39,016 bases of DNA from the NCBI RefSeq assembly GCF_913775425.1, contig NZ_CAJYIS010000031.1, positions 1 through 39,016 on the forward strand, written 5' to 3'. Origin of the DNA: an uncultured Enterococcus sp. (GTDB taxonomy: Bacteria > Bacillota > Bacilli > Lactobacillales > Enterococcaceae). The translations under genes were made by a program, and so were the position numbers. This document shows, piece by piece, positions 34,637 through 39,016 of this stretch (the first letter of the stretch is position 1; each line of letters starts with the position of its first letter). The notes under the pieces are model-generated. The model was not told where the DNA came from, searched no databases, and saw only the letters and a program-made list of their open reading frames with translations.

Positions 34637-35725
34637 CTATGCTTTTTTCGTAAAGCGAAATTTACTCCAATGATGGATATATTTCAGTAGTCGAATTTCT
34701 TCAGGATCGATTTTGCCGATTAAATTTTTACGCGAATCCTCATGTGGTACGAGTACGACTTGTAATTCATTTTTATATTTGCCAAAGGTATCGTTACACA
34801 AGACGATATCGCCACGCTCAAATGTAGCTGGATTTGATGTTGCTGGGTTTTCTTCCTTCGCATATTTTACCCGAACTTGCGTGGAACGGATCACTTCTTC
34901 AGTAATATCCCCGCGACGATAGTGTTGTTCACTTAAAATCGCTTCTTCAAGCGGTGTTTGCGGATCGATTGTTTGATAAGAAAATTCCACTTGCGTACGA
35001 TTCAATGCTGCCATTTCAGCTAATTCTTGATCACTGGCATAGCCATTACCAATAATGACAACATCGATCAAATTGGTGGCAAATAGTTGTTTGACTTGTG
35101 TCGTTAAGGACAATGTTCGATGTTCTTCTAAAGTCGGTAAGCCATCATTGATGTCCCAAGGTCCTAAATTTCCATGCGCACATGTCACAAAAGCAGCTGT
35201 TTTTAGACCATGCTGTTTAAATCGTTTGCTACAACGTTCAAAAAAGTCATAAGGTAGTCCAGTGCGTGCTTGTGGATAAAAATTATGACATCCATATAAA
35301 GCTGATGTATTGGCTTGATAACTCAAAATATTATCTAAATATGCGATATCGTGACTCATATTCAATTCGATTGTTAGACCATACTCGTTATAAGTCATCA
35401 TCGCTTCTTTAAATCCATCAAATCCTACGTCTAAACGAATTCCATTGGCGCCGATTTCTGCAAAAAAAGATAGGTCATCATACGAGATTTCTAAATCATC
35501 AAAGATCGCCGGTGCAACATCTAAAATAACTTCAAAGCCTAGATTACGACTAAACGTGATCAACTCTTTAAATTTTCGGGTGACGTTCTCTTTTGTATCG
35601 GTTACTTCTAACATACTGATAAATAAACGTGTAAATCCTAATTTAGCTGCTTTTTCCAAATAGTTATGGTCAGCTTTTTGATCGCTATGATCTGGATAGA
35701 TCGAAATCCCAATTTCTTTTTTCAT
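34637..35725 (-). CDS. DUF871 / MupG-family TIM-barrel protein
   Basis: The 362-aa protein matches the DUF871 family: MKKEIGISIYPDHSDQKADH, LGFTRLFISMLEV, IRLDVGFDG, IELNMSHDIAYLDNI, YGCHNFYPQARTGLPYDFF, AAFVTCAHGNLGPWD, plus a C-terminal cyclophilin-like domain (about 240-362: RGDITEEVIRSTQVRVKYA, ERGDIVLCNDTFGKYKNELQVV). A Staphylococcus aureus member, MupG, is a 6-phospho-N-acetylmuramidase that splits MurNAc-6-phosphate-GlcNAc taken up by a PTS. Here it is encoded after a PTS EIIC, so a phosphorylated disaccharide is the likely substrate; which one is open, because the transporter is of a different family from MurP. Confidence 0.88.
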   Translation of the reverse strand: MKKEIGISIYPDHSDQKADHNYLEKAAKLGFTRLFISMLEVTDTKENVTRKFKELITFSRNLGFEVILDVAPAIFDDLEISYDDLSFFAEIGANGIRLDVGFDGFKEAMMTYNEYGLTIELNMSHDIAYLDNILSYQANTSALYGCHNFYPQARTGLPYDFFERCSKRFKQHGLKTAAFVTCAHGNLGPWDINDGLPTLEEHRTLSLTTQVKQLFATNLIDVVIIGNGYASDQELAEMAALNRTQVEFSYQTIDPQTPLEEAILSEQHYRRGDITEEVIRSTQVRVKYAKEENPATSNPATFERGDIVLCNDTFGKYKNELQVVLVPHEDSRKNLIGKIDPEEIRLLKYIHHWSKFRFTKKA

Positions 35726-35739
35726 AATAGCTCCTCTAC

Positions 35740-37158
35740 TTAATTTATTGATGAATCCACTAGATCATCAGTCGTGACGTTATTCATTTTATTCGCTGTC
35801 ATTACAAATGGTGCCCAGATTGCTAATGCTAATAAAATATTGATGATCGATAGTACGATCGCGCGCCAATCACCTGCTGTTGCTAAAAATCCACTCAATA
35901 TTGGTGGCATCACCCACGGCACAGTGACGACGACCGGATCGACTAAACCTGTCATAGTCGCTACGTAAGAAAGCGTTGCTGTACATAACGGTGCCAAAAC
36001 AAATGGAATCATATAAATTGGATTCAATACGACGGGCAAACCAAACATGATCGGCTCATTGATATTAAATAACCCTGGAGCAAGTCCTAGTTTCGCAACA
36101 GTCCGTTGATCAGCTCGTTTTGAAAACCAAAGCAACCCAATAATCAATGCTAATGTAACACCAGCTCCTCCAGGCCAAACAAATACATCAAACGAAGCTG
36201 CTGACCATTTATATGGAATCTTGTCCCCATTTTGGAATGCATTCGTATTGGCAACCATTGCTGTTCCATAAAGTGATTGTAAGACGGCTCCCATAATATT
36301 TGTACCATGTAATCCAAATACCCATAAGACATGAACAAGTAAGGTTACAACGATAACTGCTAGATAGCCTTGAGATAGATTGATCAGTGGTGCTTGGATC
36401 GCATTTGTGATCCAGTCGATCATACTTTGTGCTGTAACGCGTTCAAATACATAATAGATCACACCACAAACATACAGCGCGACCGTTCCAGGAATGATCC
36501 CAGCGAAGGCTTTTGATACTGCAGGTGGAACTGAATCTGGTAATTTGATAATAATATTTTTCTTTAATAAGTAAGCGTAGATCAATACTGAAATAAAACT
36601 AAAAATCATTGCGGTAAATAGACCTGTCCCACCAAAATACTGATTAAAAGAGAAAAAGCCCCAGCCACTTGTAGCAATTGTCGATACATCATTGGCGGTT
36701 GTTACTGTTCCACCAGCTTCAGTAATCAATTTTGTAGCATCGTTTGTCAAGGTTCCATTTAATACAGTTGAAATATTCGCGACTTGTGGCACACCCATGA
36801 CAAAAGCTGAAAGTGAAACAAACATTCCACCAATCGGATTGACGTTGTAGGCTTTTGCGAGTTGATAACCCAAAGATCCCGAAAAAACCAACGCCATAAT
36901 CGCTAAAGATCCCGTCCAGATCAAGCCATTTACTGCAATCAATGGTTGGAAAAATGTAGTGATCGCATTATTTTCACCTAGATACTGATTGGGAAAATCA
37001 CGGACAAAGGCATTTAGTAAAACTGCGATCGCTCCAGCCATCGTGATTGGCATCATCGTAATAAATGCATCCCGTATCGCAAGTAGATGCTTCTCATTTC
37101 CGACCTTCATCGCAACTGGTAAAATGTATTTTTCGATGCTTTGAGATAATTTATTCAT
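35740..37158 (-). CDS. PTS lactose/cellobiose-family EIIC
   Basis: The 472-aa membrane protein belongs to the Lac/Cel EIIC family: MNKLSQSIEKYILPVAMKVG, AIRDAFITMMPITMAGAIAVL near the N-terminus, WVFGLHGTNIMGAVLQSLYG near residue 290, and LAPGLFNINEPIMFGLPVVLNPIYMIPF near 365-395 with the substrate-binding NEP motif. About ten helices are apparent. The frame is open to 37188, but GAGGAGGAA points to the ATG at 37158. No EIIA or EIIB gene is nearby, so it must borrow them from another locus. The downstream DUF871 gene, 14 bases on, probably acts on its product. Confidence 0.92.
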   Translation of the reverse strand: MNKLSQSIEKYILPVAMKVGNEKHLLAIRDAFITMMPITMAGAIAVLLNAFVRDFPNQYLGENNAITTFFQPLIAVNGLIWTGSLAIMALVFSGSLGYQLAKAYNVNPIGGMFVSLSAFVMGVPQVANISTVLNGTLTNDATKLITEAGGTVTTANDVSTIATSGWGFFSFNQYFGGTGLFTAMIFSFISVLIYAYLLKKNIIIKLPDSVPPAVSKAFAGIIPGTVALYVCGVIYYVFERVTAQSMIDWITNAIQAPLINLSQGYLAVIVVTLLVHVLWVFGLHGTNIMGAVLQSLYGTAMVANTNAFQNGDKIPYKWSAASFDVFVWPGGAGVTLALIIGLLWFSKRADQRTVAKLGLAPGLFNINEPIMFGLPVVLNPIYMIPFVLAPLCTATLSYVATMTGLVDPVVVTVPWVMPPILSGFLATAGDWRAIVLSIINILLALAIWAPFVMTANKMNNVTTDDLVDSSIN

Positions 37159-37194
37159 ATCAGTTCCTCCTCTTACTCCTTGGTACAAATAAAT

Positions 37195-37281
37195 TGTGCT
37201 AGCGAAATCCTATTTGCATGTTTATCTTACGACTTAAAGATACCGTTTTCAATAACAGTGATATCAAACAAGACTAGCACA
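37195..37281. promoter_or_regulatory. Inverted TGTGCTAG pair in the divergent promoter region
   Basis: TGTGCTAG (37195-37202) and its exact complement CTAGCACA (37274-37281) face each other about 79 bp apart, centre to centre. One lies between the EIIC promoter and start codon, the other at the -35 position of the MocR gene. This is a plausible operator pair for the divergent MocR-type regulator, allowing looping (inference). Confidence 0.55.
37224..37252 (-). promoter_or_regulatory. EIIC promoter with overlapping cre site
   Basis: On the minus strand TTGAAA (37247-37252) and TAAGAT (37224-37229) are 17 bp apart. The 15 bases 37238-37252 read TTGAAAACGGTATCT, matching every fixed position of the cre consensus WTGNAANCGNWNNCW and covering the -35 box. 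CcpA binding here should block transcription when preferred sugars are available. Confidence 0.72.
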
Positions 37282-37293
37282 GATTAAAAAGTA

Positions 37294-37302
37294 TGCTATA
37301 GT
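37294..37302 (+). promoter_or_regulatory. Extended -10 promoter of the MocR-type gene
   Basis: TGCTATAGT is an extended -10 element 29 bases before the ATG at 37331. The -35 position (about 37274-37279) has no consensus and instead carries CTAGCACA, the half-site of the inverted pair. Confidence 0.55.
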
Positions 37303-37330
37303 AAAACTAATAAAATCGGAGGCGTTGACT

Positions 37331-38677
37331 ATGGAAAAATATTTGGAAATCAGTAACGAGATCGCACAACAGATCCACGAACAATACTATCCAGTCGGTA
37401 CTAAGCTCCCCTCGATCAATACTCTAGCCCACAAGTATAACTGTAGTCGCGGAACGATTATTCGCGCTTATCGTCAACTACTCGAACAAAATCTGGTTCA
37501 TGTCCGAAAAAAAAGTGGATACTATTCTTCTTATTCACCTGCTGTTGAAGCCAAAGTCGAAGGTTACCATTTAGAATCAGGAAATCCTACAGTTGGTAGC
37601 TTTCATTTGCCTTTTGCTAAACAAAGTTTAGCCTTAGCCCTAGACCATTATCAGTTAGAATCATTAGATGTAGGTGCCAACGGTGTTTCTTCTGTGATAC
37701 AAGCATTGACTCGTTCATTAGAAGATATTGGTGTGTATACAAAATCTGATCATGTCTTTTTGACGATGGGCATTCAGCAAACAGTTCACGCCCTGTGTAA
37801 GATGACATTCCCAAGTGGGCATAAAGCGATTTTGATCGAAGAACCGACCTATCGCTTTGTGATCGAATCGTTAAAAGCTCAACCTGATTTGATCGTATAT
37901 ACGATTAAACGTGATGAAAATGGGATCGATGTAGCACAATTAGAAAAAATGTTTAAAGAAAAAGCGATTAAATTCTTTTATCTCGTACCACGAAACCATA
38001 ATCCTTTGGGTACGACACTCCCATTGACCCAACGAAAAAAAATCGTTCAGTTAGCCCAAAAGTATCATGTCTATTTAGCTGAAGATGACTATTTTTTAGA
38101 TGCTTACGCAACAGCAAATTATACGCCACTTTATTATTTAGCAGCTGGTAGCTATGGTATTTATCTCGGTTCATTTACAAAGATCCTACCTTATTTGAGA
38201 ATTGGCTTCGTCAGCTTACCTCCTGAGCTTCATCCCTTTTATATGGATACGGTAAACGAGATCATGCACTTGCATTACTACACGCCTCCATTGATTTCAC
38301 AATCAATGCTAGGTGTTTTGATCCACAATCAGTTTCTAGACAAAAGCAAACAAATGATCAACCAAGATCTCAAGAAAAAACTTAGAAAAATCAAATTGCT
38401 CACAAAAAAATGGGATAATCGTATCGCTGTCTATACAGGTTCTGACGGATACTATGCAACGATCCGCCTTCATCCAAAGCTTTCTGCGACATGTTTAATC
38501 GACACTTTAGCTTCAAAACATATTTATGTCGTCAGTAATCAGGCGAATTTTTTCCATGCCGCACACTTTGATAACTCCATTCGACTTTCGATCGCCAAAA
38601 TCACAGTCGATGAGATTTCATATGTATATCCTAAGATTTATCAAACGATCGTCGCATTAGAGAACGCTACTGTGTGA
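37331..38677 (+). CDS. MocR-type regulator (GntR winged helix fused to aminotransferase fold)
   Basis: The 448-aa protein joins a GntR helix-turn-helix (PVGTKLPSINTLAHKYNCSR, GTIIRAYRQL, residues 22-48) to a fold-type I aminotransferase domain (about 95-448). PLP-binding landmarks persist: PRNHNPLGTTLP, LAEDDYFLDAY, and GSFTKILPYLRIGF with the putative PLP lysine Lys284. MocR proteins use PLP or an amino compound as effector; they usually govern vitamin B6 or amino-acid genes. Here the gene is divergent from a PTS/MupG-like operon, so an amino sugar or its aldimine is a possible signal (inference). The frame opens with TTG at 37325, but GGAGG is spaced for the ATG at 37331. Confidence 0.92.
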   Translation: MEKYLEISNEIAQQIHEQYYPVGTKLPSINTLAHKYNCSRGTIIRAYRQLLEQNLVHVRKKSGYYSSYSPAVEAKVEGYHLESGNPTVGSFHLPFAKQSLALALDHYQLESLDVGANGVSSVIQALTRSLEDIGVYTKSDHVFLTMGIQQTVHALCKMTFPSGHKAILIEEPTYRFVIESLKAQPDLIVYTIKRDENGIDVAQLEKMFKEKAIKFFYLVPRNHNPLGTTLPLTQRKKIVQLAQKYHVYLAEDDYFLDAYATANYTPLYYLAAGSYGIYLGSFTKILPYLRIGFVSLPPELHPFYMDTVNEIMHLHYYTPPLISQSMLGVLIHNQFLDKSKQMINQDLKKKLRKIKLLTKKWDNRIAVYTGSDGYYATIRLHPKLSATCLIDTLASKHIYVVSNQANFFHAAHFDNSIRLSIAKITVDEISYVYPKIYQTIVALENATV

Positions 38678-38736
38678 TCGATTTGATCGATCTAGCTGCG
38701 GATCTAATGCTTTTCACTTCCTTTTTGTAAGTATTG

Positions 38737-38745
38737 TGATATACT
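38737..38745 (+). promoter_or_regulatory. Extended -10 promoter of the NmrA-like gene
   Basis: TGATATACT is an extended -10 element 33 bases before the start codon at 38779. No clear -35 is seen. Confidence 0.5.
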
Positions 38746-38778
38746 CACTGTAATCAAAAATGAAATGAGGCAAAAGAG

Positions 38779-39016
38779 ATGAAGTATTTAGTAACGAGTG
38801 CCACTGGAGATTTAGCGTTCCAAAGTGTCCAATTTTTAATTGATCTAGTAGGTAAAGATCAAGTCGCAGTAACGGTTCGTTCATTAGAAAAAGCAGATGC
38901 TTTAAAAGAACTAGGCGTCGACATTCGTCAAGCTGATTATTTAGATCCAGAATCCTTGCTTTCAGCTTTTACAGGAATCGATCGCGTTTTATTTGTCTCT
39001 TCAGGTGACCTTGAGA
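38779..39016 (+). CDS. NmrA-like NAD(P)-binding oxidoreductase, 5' part only
   Basis: The gene runs off the window after 79 codons. It starts MKYLVTSATGDLAFQSVQFL, a Rossmann-type nucleotide-binding opening, and continues with VTVRSLEKADALKELGVDIRQADYLDPESLLSAFTGIDRVLFVSS, the pattern of NmrA-like/QorB atypical short-chain dehydrogenases. These are quinone or NADPH-sensing reductases; the product cannot be narrowed from this fragment. GAGG precedes the ATG by 8 bases. Confidence 0.82.
   Translation, partial: MKYLVTSATGDLAFQSVQFLIDLVGKDQVAVTVRSLEKADALKELGVDIRQADYLDPESLLSAFTGIDRVLFVSSGDLE

Overview
The window looks like a chromosomal segment of a low-GC Gram-positive lactic acid bacterium, most likely an enterococcus. 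Supporting signs are AGGAGG-type ribosome sites, many short hairpin-plus-U terminators, T-box control, several PTS systems, a WxL-type surface-protein cluster, and a long intergenic palindrome of the kind interspersed in enterococcal genomes. The genus is inferred from style and gene content, not from a marker gene.

Layout. (1) 60-6514, plus strand: a tryptophan T-box leader followed by a complete, tightly overlapped trpEGDCFBA operon. (2) 6504-8444, minus strand: a DUF4767-type lipoprotein that overlaps trpA tail to tail, then a YghU-type glutathione transferase. (3) 8514-15288, minus strand: a six-gene operon with two permeases, an ATPase and a lipoprotein of the PotABCD type, an adenine-deaminase-family enzyme and a TrzA/AtzB/MtaD-type amidohydrolase. 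A perfect PurBox lies upstream at the spacing expected for PurR activation, so I read it as a purine-scavenging module. (4) 15452-20991, minus strand: a PRD regulator, ascorbate-type PTS IIB and IIC, and a two-subunit transketolase. (5) 21176-21418: a scar holding the tail of an HxlR regulator and a 29-codon membrane-like reading frame. (6) 21453-27219, minus strand: a LacI regulator, a binding protein and two permeases without an ATPase, and an alpha-1,6-type GH13 glucosidase. Two operators and a consensus promoter are visible. (7) 27328-30847, minus strand: a three-gene surface cluster whose last gene fuses a small LPxT-anchored protein in frame to a second signal peptide and a large MucBP adhesin. 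(8) 31032-33745: three related LysR regulators in alternating orientation. (9) 33932-34462: a GNAT acetyltransferase, then a 170-bp composite palindrome. (10) 34637-38677: a DUF871/MupG-like enzyme and an orphan lactose-family EIIC (minus), divergent from a MocR-type GntR-aminotransferase regulator (plus), with a perfect cre site in the shared promoter region. (11) 38779 to the end: the start of an NmrA-like NAD(P)-binding protein.

How it fits together. Most of the window is nutrient capture: tryptophan synthesis when charged tRNA-Trp is scarce, purine capture under PurR, pentose/ascorbate-type sugar use under a PTS-sensing activator, alpha-1,6-glucan oligosaccharide uptake under a LacI repressor, and an amino-sugar or muropeptide-like PTS under CcpA and a MocR regulator. 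Between these lies a surface-adhesin locus with its own cluster of LysR regulators. The two points most worth following are the PurBox-controlled Pot-like/deaminase operon and the LPxT-signal-peptide-adhesin fusion.
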